This document shows, one piece after another, positions 25,872 through 35,533 of a stretch of DNA of 64,000 nt. A program made the translations under genes and the position numbers. The notes under the pieces are model-generated. The model was not told the DNA's origin. It saw only the letters and a list, made by a program, of their open reading frames with translations, and did not search any database. The stretch covers positions 62,001-126,000 of the forward strand of contig CAADGL010000009.1 of NCBI GenBank assembly GCA_900696525.1, given 5' to 3'. Numbering within the stretch: position 1 is the first letter of the stretch; every line of letters begins with the position of its first letter. This DNA comes from an uncultured Planctomycetota bacterium (GTDB lineage: Bacteria; Planctomycetota; Phycisphaerae; UBA1845; Fen-1342).

Positions 25872-27599
25872 ATGGCACGACGGCGCAAGCGGATCGGCGA
25901 AATCCTGGTCAGTTGGAACGTCGTCTCGGCGCAGAACGTCGAGGACGCGGCGGCGTACGCTCGGCAGCATGGGAAGCGCATCGGCGAAGCGCTGGTGGAG
26001 CTGGAGCTGGCGAGCGAAGACGACGTGATCAAGGCGCTGGCGACGCAGTTCGAGCTGGATTTCGTGGATCTGGACAAGAACGTGAGCGTGCCGGCGGCGC
26101 TGGGGCTGGTGCCGCAGGACATCATCACCAAGCACAAGGTCCTTCCGCTGAAGCAGGAAGGCAGCCGGATGAAGATGATCATCTCCGACCCGCTCGACCT
26201 GGAGCTGCTGGACCTGCTGCGGTTCCGGCTGGGGATGGAGATCGAGGTGGCGCTCGCGCCGCGGAGCAAGATCCAGCGCTTCATCGACCGCTTCCTGGAC
26301 AAGGTCAGCCTCGACCACAGCATGGACGCGATGATCGAGAGCATCGACCGCGACGCCGACCTGCACGCCAAGGAGCAGGAGGACCTGCTGGCGGCCAGGA
26401 CGGGCGACGACGACGACGCGCCGGTGATCCGCCTGCTGAACCTGATCATCGGCGAGGCGGTGCGGATGCGGGCCAGCGACGTGCACGTCGAGCCGATGGC
26501 GGACCGCGTGCGGGTGCGCTACCGCGTCGACGGCGTGTGCATCATCCGCGACAACATTCCGAAGGCGATGCAGGGGCCGGTGATCGCGCGCCTCAAGATC
26601 ATGTCGGGCATCGACATCGCCGAGAAGCGCCTGCCGCAGGACGGGCGCATCAAGATGAAGATCGGCGGGGGGCAGATCGACTTCCGCGTGAGCTCGTGCC
26701 CGGCGTACCACGGCGAGAGCGTGGTGCTGCGCATCCTGCGGCCGGACTCGGTGAAGGTAGGCATCACGGGCCTGGGATTCGAGGACGACGACTACAACCG
26801 CTTCCAGAAGATCATCCGCCAGCCCAACGGCATCTTCCTGGTCACGGGGCCGACGGGCTCGGGCAAGACGACGACGCTGTACGCGGCGCTCCAGGAGCTG
26901 AACCGGCCCGACCGCAAGATCATCACGGCGGAGGACCCGGTCGAGTACAACTTCACCGGGATGAACCAGGTGCAGGTGCGCGAGGAGATCGGGCTGGGCT
27001 TTGCGCGCATCCTGCGCTCGATGCTGCGCCAGGCGCCGAACATCATTCTGGTGGGCGAGATCCGCGACAAGGAGGTGGGCGAGGTGGCGGTGCAGGCGGC
27101 GCTGACCGGCCACCTGGTCTTCAGCACGCTGCACACCAACGACGCGCCCAGCGCCATCACCCGCCTGATCGACATGGGTATCAAGCCGTTCCTGGTCGCC
27201 AGCTCGATCCAGGCGATCATGGCCCAGCGGCTCATCCGCATCATCTGCAAGGAGTGCAAGACCATCGACCCGGCGCCCGACCGCTTCACGCTCCGGCTGC
27301 TGGGCATCAAGGACGAGGACCTCGTCGGACAGCACATCTACAAGGGCACCGGCTGCAACCGCTGCGGCAACATCGGCTACCGCGGACGCCAGGGCGTCTT
27401 CGAGATGCTCGAAATGAACAACGAAATCCGCGAGCTCGCCTTCCACCGCGCCCCGACCTCGCAGATCCGTCGGGCCGCGCGAGCCACCGGCATGCGCAAC
27501 ATCCTCGAGGACGGCAAGCTCAAGATCCTGCGCGGCGTCACGACGCCGGATGAGATCCTGCGCGTGGCGCAGGTCGAGGGCGTGGTCGTCGAGGAATAG
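25872..27599 (+). CDS. PilB/GspE-type secretion or pilus ATPase
   Basis: 575-residue cytoplasmic hexameric ATPase powering type IV pilus extension or type II secretion. ATG at 25872 follows AAGGA. N-terminal about 150 residues are a T2SSE_N (MshEN-like) domain (RIGEILVSWNVV, ELDFVDLDKN). Then Walker A GPTGSGKTTT (about 326-335), Asp box ITAEDPVEYN, Walker B ILVGEIRDKE and His box GHLVFSTLHTNDA. A tetracysteine zinc site follows: CKEC (near 458) and CNRCG (near 495). All catalytic motifs are intact. No other pilus genes lie next to it, although a prepilin-like gene lies at 53.5 kb. Shares the 275-base spacer with ileS, read the other way. Confidence 0.93.
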   Translation: MARRRKRIGEILVSWNVVSAQNVEDAAAYARQHGKRIGEALVELELASEDDVIKALATQFELDFVDLDKNVSVPAALGLVPQDIITKHKVLPLKQEGSRMKMIISDPLDLELLDLLRFRLGMEIEVALAPRSKIQRFIDRFLDKVSLDHSMDAMIESIDRDADLHAKEQEDLLAARTGDDDDAPVIRLLNLIIGEAVRMRASDVHVEPMADRVRVRYRVDGVCIIRDNIPKAMQGPVIARLKIMSGIDIAEKRLPQDGRIKMKIGGGQIDFRVSSCPAYHGESVVLRILRPDSVKVGITGLGFEDDDYNRFQKIIRQPNGIFLVTGPTGSGKTTTLYAALQELNRPDRKIITAEDPVEYNFTGMNQVQVREEIGLGFARILRSMLRQAPNIILVGEIRDKEVGEVAVQAALTGHLVFSTLHTNDAPSAITRLIDMGIKPFLVASSIQAIMAQRLIRIICKECKTIDPAPDRFTLRLLGIKDEDLVGQHIYKGTGCNRCGNIGYRGRQGVFEMLEMNNEIRELAFHRAPTSQIRRAARATGMRNILEDGKLKILRGVTTPDEILRVAQVEGVVVEE

Positions 27600-27675
27600 C
27601 GGCCGGCACACGGCCCAGGGGGCCGAATGCCCACAGCCGATCGCAGGGACGGGCTGAACGTCCGGGCCACGCGTG

Positions 27676-28314
27676 TCAGGGCTCGATGATCCCCTCGCGG
27701 ATGGCGTACAGGGTCAGTTCCACGCGGTCGCGGACGCCGAGCTTGCGCAGGAGCGTCGTGCGATACGAATCGGCGGTCTTGTAGCTGACCATGAGCCTGG
27801 CGGCGGCGTCGCGCAGGGACAGGCCGCTCGCCAGTAGAGGCAACAACTCCGCCTCGCGGCGCGACAGGGCGGCGCGGTGATTGCCTTGGGTCCGGCCGGC
27901 CTCGATGGCGCTCTGGACGCCCGGACTGTAGTAGCACTCGTTGGCCATGACGGCCGTCATCGCGCGGCGCAGCTCATCGACACCGCCATCTTTCACGACG
28001 TAAGCGCTGAACGGGCACTGTCCCCAGGCGCGCAGCGCGGCCGGCTCGACGGAGGCGCTGACGACGACCACGCGCGTCGCCTTCTGGAGCACGGGGATCA
28101 TCTGAAGCGCGTCGCGAATCTCGCCCGACGCGTGATCCGCCACCGCCACCACGACCTCGGGCCGGGCGCGCATTCCCGCCCACACCGACACCGGTGCGAA
28201 GCCGCTGTCCACCGCCGGTTCGGTCTGCAATTCGTGCTGAAGCAGCAGGCGGTAGGCGCGGCGGTCGAGCTCGGACGCGGCCATCAGGTACGCAACAGGC
28301 TTTCGAGCATCCAT
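27676..28314 (-). CDS. NarL/LuxR-type regulator with degenerate receiver
   Basis: 212 residues. ATG at 28314 begins MDARKPVAYL, preceded by GGAAGGTGA; the longer reading frame upstream is not protein-like. Residues 1-125 have a receiver fold, but the acidic pair normally after strand 1 is missing (MAASELD), and the position of the phospho-acceptor Asp is Val58 (PEVVVAV), with an Asp two residues later. The lysine of YVVKDGG (Lys108) is kept. The C-terminus is a good LuxR helix-turn-helix: SRREAELLPLLASGLSLRDA then LMVSYKTADSYRTTLLRKLG. Probably an atypical, phosphorylation-independent response regulator. No histidine kinase is adjacent and targets are unknown. Confidence 0.83.
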   Translation of the reverse strand: MDARKPVAYLMAASELDRRAYRLLLQHELQTEPAVDSGFAPVSVWAGMRARPEVVVAVADHASGEIRDALQMIPVLQKATRVVVVSASVEPAALRAWGQCPFSAYVVKDGGVDELRRAMTAVMANECYYSPGVQSAIEAGRTQGNHRAALSRREAELLPLLASGLSLRDAAARLMVSYKTADSYRTTLLRKLGVRDRVELTLYAIREGIIEP

Positions 28315-28589
28315 AGCGAACGTCACCTTCCCACGCGTCCGCCGGAAACGTCGGCCACGCTCCTCGTGGCGGCGGACGGCTCGACAACCCACCGCGCACC
28401 TGCGGGCCGGCGCACGGCCATGACCTGACGCCCGGAGGTGAACGCCTGACGGCAAACGCCTGCCGGGTGGCAGCATGTTAGTTGGAAGTTCGCCCCAGCG
28501 GGACCGGGCAAATACCTGTAATCTGCCGCTGAACTTCAGATTTCTCGCCGGGGAATCCGGTGGTAGCGCCGCGCGCACTCCCCGGTGGA

Positions 28590-30239
28590 TCACCGGACGT
28601 TCGCCGACCCCGCCACGGAGATGCTCGTCTCGACCGGTGCGCCAGCGTTCACGGATCGGGGGCTATAGGCCGCCGCCGCCACGCCGTCGGCGTTGCGTTT
28701 CAGCGGCGCGATCCAGAGCGTGCCGGTCAGCAGGAGGATGATGGCGCACAGGTGCAGGGCCACTTTTCCGGAGAGCGGCGCCCGCAGCGCGCCCGTCTCC
28801 TCGTATGCCCCCAGGTACATCGCCGCGACGACGCGCATGTAGTAGAAAAGGCTGAGCGCGGTGTTGATGACGACCGCCCCGGCCAGCACCCACAGAAACG
28901 GCGAGTGCAACGCCGCCGCCCCAAGCGCGTAGATCAGCCACCATTTCACGATGAACCCGCCCAGCGGCGGCAGCCCCACGAGCGATACGAGGCATACGGC
29001 GAGCGCCGCCGCGGTCGGCGCGTCGCGCCAGCCGAGCCCGCGGAACGCGTCGAGATCCTCCGAGCCCCGGTCGGCCGCCACCAGGCCCAGGGCCATGAAC
29101 GCGCCGTAGTTCATGAACATGTAGACCACCAGGTACGCCACGATCGCGCTGATCGCCCCGGCCGACGGCTGCTCAGAAGGGAAGATGATCGCCCCGGCGG
29201 CCAGCATGTAGCCCGCGTGGGCGATCGAGCTGTACGCCAGCAGCCGGCGCACGCTCGTCTGGCGGTACGCGGCCAGGTTTGCGACCGTGCAGGTCAGGAT
29301 CGCCAGCGCCCCGACTCCGTACTTGATCAGCGGCAGCACGCCGGCGACGTACGCGGCCGCGGCGGGCTCGGCGAAGATGCTGACGAGGCGCACGAGCAGC
29401 ACGACGCCGGCGGCCTTGCTGGCGACGCTGAGCCAGGTGGCGACCGGCAGCGACGCCCCCTCGAAGACATCAGGGCACCAGAAGTGAAACGGGACGGCGG
29501 AGATCTTGAAGCCGACGCCCGCGAAGACCGCCAGGAGGGCGAGGGCGGTCAGGGTGGTGGCGAAGCCGGGCACGGAGGCCTGGCCGGCGAGCACGCGGGC
29601 GATGCCGGGCACGTGAAGCGTGCCGGTGAGGCCGTAGAGAATGCTGGCGCCGAAGATCATGAAGCCGGTGGTCGCGGCGCCGAAGATCGCGTACTTGAGC
29701 GCGGCCTCGGCGGCGGCCCGGCGGGTACGGTCGAACGCGGACATGGCATAGCTCGGAAGCGAGGCGAGCTCGATCGCGATGATCATGAGCAGCAGGTTGA
29801 CGGTCGTCGTCATGAGGGCCATGCCGATCGCACTGGCGACCAGCAGCACGAGGAACTCCGTGGGGTGGCGCTCGGCGGGCGCGTCGAAGAGCGACCACAT
29901 GATCAGCACGCTCATGAGAAAGAACATCAGCAGCACGCGGAAGAACATGCCCAGGCTGTCGGCCACGAGCATGCCGGTCCCCGCCGCCGGGTCCGACGGG
30001 CCGCTTGCGCGGAAGATCTCGAGCCCGCCGGAGGGCAGACCCTCGAAGGCGAGCAGCGCCGCGACGCCTGCGGTGAGCGCCCCCAGGAGAGCAATGAGCC
30101 CGGCGGAGCGCGCGCCGCGCGGGCCGAGGAGCGGGACGATCAGCAGCGCCGCCAGCGCCCCGACCAGGACCAGCTCGGGCAGGGCCAGCCGCAGGTCCGC
30201 TCCGCTCGGCATCCACATCGAAGCCAGCGGCGGCGTCAT
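28590..30239 (-). CDS. nuoN: NADH-quinone oxidoreductase subunit N
   Basis: 549-residue antiporter-like membrane subunit of respiratory complex I. ATG at 30239 overlaps the nuoM stop (ATGA), giving coupled translation. About 14 hydrophobic segments. Family landmarks are VNLLLMIIAIELASLPSYAM (with the key Glu of the ELASLPSY segment), GVGFKISAVPFHFWCPDVFE (Lys of transmembrane 7 region) and LLAYSSIAHAGYML. The C-terminus GLPPLGGFIVKWWL is also typical. Last gene of the nuoHJKLMN operon. The track's longer reading in this frame runs through nuoM and is not real. Confidence 0.96.
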   Translation of the reverse strand: MTPPLASMWMPSGADLRLALPELVLVGALAALLIVPLLGPRGARSAGLIALLGALTAGVAALLAFEGLPSGGLEIFRASGPSDPAAGTGMLVADSLGMFFRVLLMFFLMSVLIMWSLFDAPAERHPTEFLVLLVASAIGMALMTTTVNLLLMIIAIELASLPSYAMSAFDRTRRAAAEAALKYAIFGAATTGFMIFGASILYGLTGTLHVPGIARVLAGQASVPGFATTLTALALLAVFAGVGFKISAVPFHFWCPDVFEGASLPVATWLSVASKAAGVVLLVRLVSIFAEPAAAAYVAGVLPLIKYGVGALAILTCTVANLAAYRQTSVRRLLAYSSIAHAGYMLAAGAIIFPSEQPSAGAISAIVAYLVVYMFMNYGAFMALGLVAADRGSEDLDAFRGLGWRDAPTAAALAVCLVSLVGLPPLGGFIVKWWLIYALGAAALHSPFLWVLAGAVVINTALSLFYYMRVVAAMYLGAYEETGALRAPLSGKVALHLCAIILLLTGTLWIAPLKRNADGVAAAAYSPRSVNAGAPVETSISVAGSANVR

Positions 30240-31867
30240 GATCCGGCCCCCGCCGCCGCGCCCTGCGCGAGCGTCGTCATTTGCGGCGTGATTTGCAGGA
30301 TGCCGTTGAGGGTGTTGGAGACGAAATCGAGCAGGGTCTGCTTGGGCAGCACGCCGAGCGCGACGGCCAGCAGGGCCATCGGGGCGAGAATGGCCATCTC
30401 GCGCCGGTCGGCGTCGGGGTAGCCGGCGTACTCGGGCCGTTCCGCGCCGAGGTAGACGCGCTGGACCATCCAGAGGATGTACGCGGCGGTGAGGATGGCG
30501 CCGGTGGCGGCGAGGATGCCGAAGAGCAGGTTGTAGCCGCCGGCGCGGCTGAGCACGGAGGAGTCGAAGGTTCCGAAGACGGCGTAGACCTCGCCGATGA
30601 AGCCGCAGAGCGTCGGCAATCCGAGCGAGGCGAAGAAGCCGATGGTGGCCATGCTGCCGTACCTGGGCATGCTGAGCCAGAGTCCGCCGAAGCGGTCGAT
30701 CTCGCGGTGGTGGGCGCGGTCGTAGATGACGCCGACGAGGAAGAAGCACATGGGACTGGAGATGCCGTGGGCGATCATCTGGAACATGGCGCCCTGGAAG
30801 CCGGCCTGGGTCATGGCGGCCATTCCGAGGAGGACGTAGCCCATGTGCGAGATTGAGCTGTAGGCGACGAGCTTCTTGAAGTCGTCCTGGGCCATGGCGC
30901 ACAGGGCGCCGTAGAGGATGTTGATGACGCCGAGCCAGCCGAGGAAGACGCACAGGTACTCGCCGGCGCCGGGCAGGATCGGGTAGCAGAAGCGCAGCAT
31001 GCCGTAGCCGCCCATCTTCAGCAGCACGCCGGCCAGGATCATGCTGATGGGGGTCGGGGCCTCGACGTGGGCGTCGGGCAGCCAGGTGTGGAAGGGGAAG
31101 ACGGGCACCTTGATCGCGAAGCCGATGAACAGCAGCACGAACATCGCGACGCCGAACGGATATCCGAGGAACCTCGTGGCCGGGTCGTTGAACAGGGCGT
31201 GCAGCTTCGGGTCGGTCGCGAGGCGGAGAATGTCGAAGGTGCGGTCGCCCGCGGCCGGATAGAAGTAGAACGCCAGCATCGCGATCAGCATCAGCACGCT
31301 GCCGGCCAGCGTGTAGATGAAGAACTTGATGGCGGCGTATTCCTTCCGCGGACCGCCCCAGACGCCGATGAGGAAGTACATCGGCAGCAGCATGACCTCC
31401 CAGAAGATGTAGAACAGGAAGAAGTCGAGCGCGACGAACACGCCGAGCATGCCGGTCTCGAGCAGCAGCAGCAGCGCCATGTAGCCCTTGAGCCCGCGGC
31501 GGGTCTTCCAGTGCTCGAAGTTCCAGCTCGCGCCGACCGCCAGCAGCGTGATCAGCGTGGTCAGGACCACGAGCGGCATGCTCAGGCCGTCCACCCCGAG
31601 GAAGTACTCGACGCGGAACGCCCGGTCGGACGTCTCGATCCAGGTGAGGCGCTGCTGGAAATACACGTCGCCGTAGCCGGCGCCGCGGGCGCCGACCGTG
31701 CCGTCGAGGAACGGCCCGAGCAGCAGCAGGCTCAGCCCGAAGGGAAGGGCGCTGAACAGCAGCGCGGCCCGCTTGATCTGCCCCGCGCTGCCCAGGAACA
31801 GCAATACCACCGCCCCGATCACGGGCAGAAACACGATCCAACTCAACAGCGAGCTATGTTCCCACAT
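30236..31867 (-). CDS. nuoM: NADH-quinone oxidoreductase subunit M
   Basis: 543-residue membrane subunit of complex I, one of the proton-pumping antiporter-like chains. Begins MWEHSSLLSWIVFLPVIGA. Contains DFFLFYIFWEVMLLPMYFL (transmembrane 5 Glu), AIKVPVFPFHTWLPDAHVEA (Lys and the LPDAHVEAPT signature), LVAYSSISHMGYVLLG and GVLLKMGGYGMLRF. Length close to usual. Start at 31867 has only a weak ribosome site; 61 bases separate it from nuoL. Overlaps nuoN by four bases. Confidence 0.97.
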   Translation of the reverse strand: MWEHSSLLSWIVFLPVIGAVVLLFLGSAGQIKRAALLFSALPFGLSLLLLGPFLDGTVGARGAGYGDVYFQQRLTWIETSDRAFRVEYFLGVDGLSMPLVVLTTLITLLAVGASWNFEHWKTRRGLKGYMALLLLLETGMLGVFVALDFFLFYIFWEVMLLPMYFLIGVWGGPRKEYAAIKFFIYTLAGSVLMLIAMLAFYFYPAAGDRTFDILRLATDPKLHALFNDPATRFLGYPFGVAMFVLLFIGFAIKVPVFPFHTWLPDAHVEAPTPISMILAGVLLKMGGYGMLRFCYPILPGAGEYLCVFLGWLGVINILYGALCAMAQDDFKKLVAYSSISHMGYVLLGMAAMTQAGFQGAMFQMIAHGISSPMCFFLVGVIYDRAHHREIDRFGGLWLSMPRYGSMATIGFFASLGLPTLCGFIGEVYAVFGTFDSSVLSRAGGYNLLFGILAATGAILTAAYILWMVQRVYLGAERPEYAGYPDADRREMAILAPMALLAVALGVLPKQTLLDFVSNTLNGILQITPQMTTLAQGAAAGAGS

Positions 31868-31928
31868 GGCGATCCGCCGTTCGAGGTTTCCTCGGCCGTC
31901 TCAGGCCGTACGGTTCAAGGGTCACGCC

Positions 31929-34610
31929 TCAGGCCGCCGGCTCGGCGGCGTCCTCTTCCGCGTCGCGCTGGTGTCCGAGCAGCATCAGCGCCGCGACCGC
32001 GCCGCTGAGCACGACGATCGCCGCCGCCGGCTCGCGCTGCCAGCCGGCGAAGATGGCGGTCGCGACGGCCAGCACGATCAGCAGGGTGATGTTGCGGGCG
32101 ACGACGCTCACCCCCAGCGCGGCTGCCGCGACGCCCAGCGGCACGCTCCAGCAGCTCAGCAGCAGGGCGACGGCGGCCAGGGCCGCCAGCAGCACGTAGT
32201 TGCGGATGACGCCGGTCTGCGCCTGGCGCAGCGCCCCGCCGAGCACCCAGCACAGCCGCGCGACGCCGTTGACCACGCCGTCGACGCCCCCGTTGTCCAG
32301 TGCCACGCCGGAGAAGCGCGCGATGCGCTCCGTCAGGTAGGCCAGGGCGTGCACGATACCGTCGATGATCCAGGCGTCGAACAGCCGGCACGCGACCGCG
32401 AAGACCTTCGCCCCGCCGACGAACAGCGCGCCGTAAAGGTGATCGAAGTAGAACTTGTCCGTCAGCACGGCGTGCGCCTGGCGCAGCAGCGGCAGTTGCC
32501 GCAGCCGCTCGGCGGTCGCCAGCCCGTCGCGATAGAGCAGGTACGCGCCGCCGAGCCCCAGCACCCAGGCGAATCCGACCATCAGCGGCAGAACGTCGTG
32601 GACGCCGTGCGGCACGCCGTGGTGGGCGTCGATCGCCGGCGACAGGGCGGCGGCGCCCGGCGCGGCATAGGCGACGAATGAGCGGAAGAGCGGGAGGCAA
32701 CCGCTGACGATGGTCATGCCGGCCAGCACGAGCAGCGGGCCGTACATGAGGCGCGTCTCGTGGGCGTGCTCGTGCACATGCGGGTCGCGCGGGCGGCCCA
32801 TGAAGGTCAGGACGAAACAGCGGCCCATATAGAAAGGCGTGATGTACGCCACGGCCAGCGGGACCATGAAGAGCCACCACGCAAGCGCCGAGACGCGCGG
32901 ATACCGCGCCGCCAGGTCGGTTGCCTGGTGAGCAGCGTGGGCGCCGGGCGCGTGGCCGGCGGGCGGCGCGTGGCCGGCGTCCTCCTGGACGAACGGAGCC
33001 AGCGCCCGACCGGCGTCATTCCGAGGGAGCGCTGCGGACGAGGCACCGGCCGCGGACGCGAAGGCGGGTTGCCGTCCGAAGGAAGGTACCACGCTGCGCT
33101 CGGCAGGACCGCCCTGTCCGGGGTGCGCCTTCCACTCGAACGCGCGGAAATACGTAACGGCGAGGATCTCATCCTTGCTGTAGAAGCCGCCCAGGCCGAT
33201 CGGCGTCCAGGGAATCCCCGCGCCAGAGATCGCCAGGACGGCGATGAGGAACGTCCAGGCCGTGCGCGGCATCCGGCTCCACAGGCCGCCGAAACGCCGC
33301 AGGTCCTGCTCGTGGTGCGCGCCGGCGATGACCTGGCCCGCGCCGAGGAAGAGCAGCGCCTTGAAGAACGCGTGCGTCAGGAGGTGAAACAGCGCCGCGA
33401 TCCAGGCGCCGACGCCGAGGCCGAAGATCATGTAGCCGAGCTGCGAGAGCGTCGAGTACGCCAGCACGCGCTTGATGTCAGTCTGGACGATGGCCATGAG
33501 AGCCGCAATGCCCAGCGTGATGCAGCCGATCACGGTGATGAAGGTCAGCGCCCCGGGCGTCAGCAGCGTGAAGATGCGCGCCGTCAGGTAGACGCCGGCG
33601 GCGACCATCGTGGCGGCGTGGATCAGCGCCGAGACCGGGGTGGGGCCCTCCATGGCGTCGGGCAGCCAGACCTGGAGCGGGAACTGGGCGCTCTTGCCGA
33701 TGGCGCCGCAGAACAGGCCGATGCCCAGCCAGGTGGCGAGCGTGACGCCCAGCACCGGTGTGGTGAACAGGGCCCCGGCGCGCTGCGCGTCCGCGGACAT
33801 GACGCGGGCCGCTGCGGCGCTCGGCTCGCCAGCGACCCAGCCGGCGTGGCGGGCGCCGCTCTCGAAGTGGGCCGCGGCGGTGTCGAGCGAGAGCGTGTTG
33901 AGGTAGATGACGCACAGGCCCAGGCCGACCATGAAGCCGAAGTCGCCGACGCGGTTGATTACGAAGGCCTTGATGGCGGCGTTGGAGGCGCTCTTCTTCT
34001 CGAACCAGAAGCCGATGAGCAGGTAGCTGCAAACGCCGACGAGCTCCCAGAAGATGAACAGGAACAGCAGGTTGCTGCTGATCACCAGCCCGAGCATCGA
34101 GAAGCAGAACAGGGACAGGAAGGCGAAGAAGCGCGAGAAGCGCGGGTCGCCGGCCATGTAGCCGATGCTGAAGACGTGGATGCACGTCGCGCACAGCGCC
34201 ACCATCAGGTACATGATGATGGTGAGCGAATCGAGCTTGACGCCGAAGTGGATCGGTATCGGCCCCAGGTAGGCCCACAGCCAGGCGCTCTGGCGGGCGC
34301 TTTCTTCCAGCCCCGGGCGCGTGTCCAGCGGCGCGCCGGCCCAGATCACCAGGGCGATGATGCTCATCAGCAGCGAGATCCCGATCGCCCCGCTCGCCAC
34401 CCAGCCCGCCAGCGGCTCGCCCGGGCCGGGAGCGGCGTGCCCGTGCGCGACGGCTTCCGCTGTGTGCCCGAGCCCGGGCTGGCCGTCGCGCGCGTGAGGC
34501 CAGGGCTTCCCACCCAGCCTCGCCCCGCGGAAGGCCAGGAACACGAAGCTGGCCAGCGGGACGAACACGCCCACGAGCAGCGCGACCTGAATGATGCCGG
34601 CGGTGGTCAT
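31929..34610 (-). CDS. nuoL: NADH-quinone oxidoreductase subunit L, enlarged
   Basis: 893 residues against roughly 610-650 in most bacteria. Core: MYLMVALCATCIHVFSIGYM, FIFWELVGVCSYLLIGFWFE, INRVGDFGFMVGLG, QFPLQVWLPDAMEGPTPVSA, and SQLGYMIFGLGVG. The extra length is in three loops: a His/Gly-rich N-terminal loop, a segment near residue 260 (ARHAGWVAGEPSAAAARVM), and a large loop at about 32930-33130 that reads SVVPSFGRQPAFASAAG and then a His/Ala/Pro run. The DNA of that loop contains a CGTCATTCCGAGGGAGCGCT word like a known dispersed repeat, so part is probably a repeat insertion. Last about 20 residues are acidic. Confidence 0.95.
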   Translation of the reverse strand: MTTAGIIQVALLVGVFVPLASFVFLAFRGARLGGKPWPHARDGQPGLGHTAEAVAHGHAAPGPGEPLAGWVASGAIGISLLMSIIALVIWAGAPLDTRPGLEESARQSAWLWAYLGPIPIHFGVKLDSLTIIMYLMVALCATCIHVFSIGYMAGDPRFSRFFAFLSLFCFSMLGLVISSNLLFLFIFWELVGVCSYLLIGFWFEKKSASNAAIKAFVINRVGDFGFMVGLGLCVIYLNTLSLDTAAAHFESGARHAGWVAGEPSAAAARVMSADAQRAGALFTTPVLGVTLATWLGIGLFCGAIGKSAQFPLQVWLPDAMEGPTPVSALIHAATMVAAGVYLTARIFTLLTPGALTFITVIGCITLGIAALMAIVQTDIKRVLAYSTLSQLGYMIFGLGVGAWIAALFHLLTHAFFKALLFLGAGQVIAGAHHEQDLRRFGGLWSRMPRTAWTFLIAVLAISGAGIPWTPIGLGGFYSKDEILAVTYFRAFEWKAHPGQGGPAERSVVPSFGRQPAFASAAGASSAALPRNDAGRALAPFVQEDAGHAPPAGHAPGAHAAHQATDLAARYPRVSALAWWLFMVPLAVAYITPFYMGRCFVLTFMGRPRDPHVHEHAHETRLMYGPLLVLAGMTIVSGCLPLFRSFVAYAAPGAAALSPAIDAHHGVPHGVHDVLPLMVGFAWVLGLGGAYLLYRDGLATAERLRQLPLLRQAHAVLTDKFYFDHLYGALFVGGAKVFAVACRLFDAWIIDGIVHALAYLTERIARFSGVALDNGGVDGVVNGVARLCWVLGGALRQAQTGVIRNYVLLAALAAVALLLSCWSVPLGVAAAALGVSVVARNITLLIVLAVATAIFAGWQREPAAAIVVLSGAVAALMLLGHQRDAEEDAAEPAA

Positions 34611-34620
34611 GGCCGTTGGC

Positions 34621-34932
34621 TCACCCCTTCAGGTTGTCCCCACGATCGACGTCGACCGTGGCGTGCAGCGCGTAGAAGTTCAGAAAGATCGCCAGGGCCA
34701 CGGCCGCCTCCGCCGCCGCCAGCACGATCACGAAGACCGCGGCGATCTGCCCGTCCAGCCCGCCCGCGCGGTAATGGCCGAACGCGACGAAGTTGATGCT
34801 GGCGGCGTTGAGCACCAGCTCGACGCCGATGAGCACGCCGATGGCGTTGCGCTTGAGCGTCATGGTCGCGACGCCGGCGGCGAAGACCAGCGTCGAGACG
34901 AGCAGGTAATGGGCCAGGCCGACGTCGTACAT
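34621..34932 (-). CDS. nuoK: NADH-quinone oxidoreductase subunit K
   Basis: 103 residues, three hydrophobic segments, ATG at 34932. Contains RNAIGVLIGVELVLNAASIN and AAEAAVALAIFLNFY; the two membrane Glu residues needed for proton coupling are both present (GVELVLNA, AAAEAAVAL). Ten bases separate its stop from the nuoL start and three bases separate it from nuoJ. Confidence 0.97.
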   Translation of the reverse strand: MYDVGLAHYLLVSTLVFAAGVATMTLKRNAIGVLIGVELVLNAASINFVAFGHYRAGGLDGQIAAVFVIVLAAAEAAVALAIFLNFYALHATVDVDRGDNLKG

Positions 34933-34935
34933 GTC

Positions 34936-35529
34936 TCAGCGCCTCACGGGGCGCGCCAGGTACGCGGCCCCGATCATCACGGCCAGCAGCAGCACGGACA
35001 CGACCTCAAACGGCAGCAGGTAGTCGGTCAGCAGCGCGCGGCCGATCTCGCGGACGGTGGCGGCCTGCCGGACGGGGACGGCGCCCGGCAGGGGGGGCCA
35101 TGCGCTGCCGAGCAGGACAGCGCTGAACGCCGCGAACAGCAGCACCCCCACGAGCGCCGCCAGCGCCGTTTCGGCCGGCCTGGGATCGAAGCGCAGGAAA
35201 GGGCTGCGCCCGGTCAGCATCACGCCGAAGACGATCAGCACCAGGATGCCGCCGGCGTAGACGATGAGCTGCACGACGCCGAGGAAGTTGGCGCCGAGGA
35301 GGAAGTAAAGGCCGGCGGCGGAGCTGAGCGCGCCCATGAGCCACATGGCGCTGCGGACGATGTCACGGGTGAGCACGATGGCGAGCGCCGACGTGACGAG
35401 CGCGCCGGCGAAGACGGAGAAGGCAAAGGCTTCGAGCGGGCGCGAGCTGAGCAGGGCGGCGAGGCCCATGAGCGTCACCGCCACGAGGACTGCGAGTCCG
35501 ATCAGTGCCAGCCTGATTCGTTCCGACAC
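34936..35529 (-). CDS. nuoJ: NADH-quinone oxidoreductase subunit J
   Basis: 197-residue membrane subunit with five hydrophobic segments. AGLYFLLGANFLGVVQLIVY and AGGILVLIVFGVMLTGR are the family signature. It directly follows nuoH with four bases between, where nuoI normally lies. The C-terminus EVVSVLLLAVMIGAAYLARP is typical. Confidence 0.95.
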   Translation of the reverse strand: MSERIRLALIGLAVLVAVTLMGLAALLSSRPLEAFAFSVFAGALVTSALAIVLTRDIVRSAMWLMGALSSAAGLYFLLGANFLGVVQLIVYAGGILVLIVFGVMLTGRSPFLRFDPRPAETALAALVGVLLFAAFSAVLLGSAWPPLPGAVPVRQAATVREIGRALLTDYLLPFEVVSVLLLAVMIGAAYLARPVRR

Positions 35530-35533
35530 GCGC

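Noticed and set aside
28590-31841. 1083-residue reading frame covering nuoN and nuoM
   Set aside because: nuoM is convincing in another frame (30236-31867) with all family motifs; the upstream part of this frame is a high-G+C shadow.
31067-32008. Long plus-strand Glu/Gln/Arg-rich reading frames opposite the nuo genes
   Set aside because: Low-complexity composition, no family features, and opposite clear nuo genes; typical antisense frames of G+C-rich DNA.
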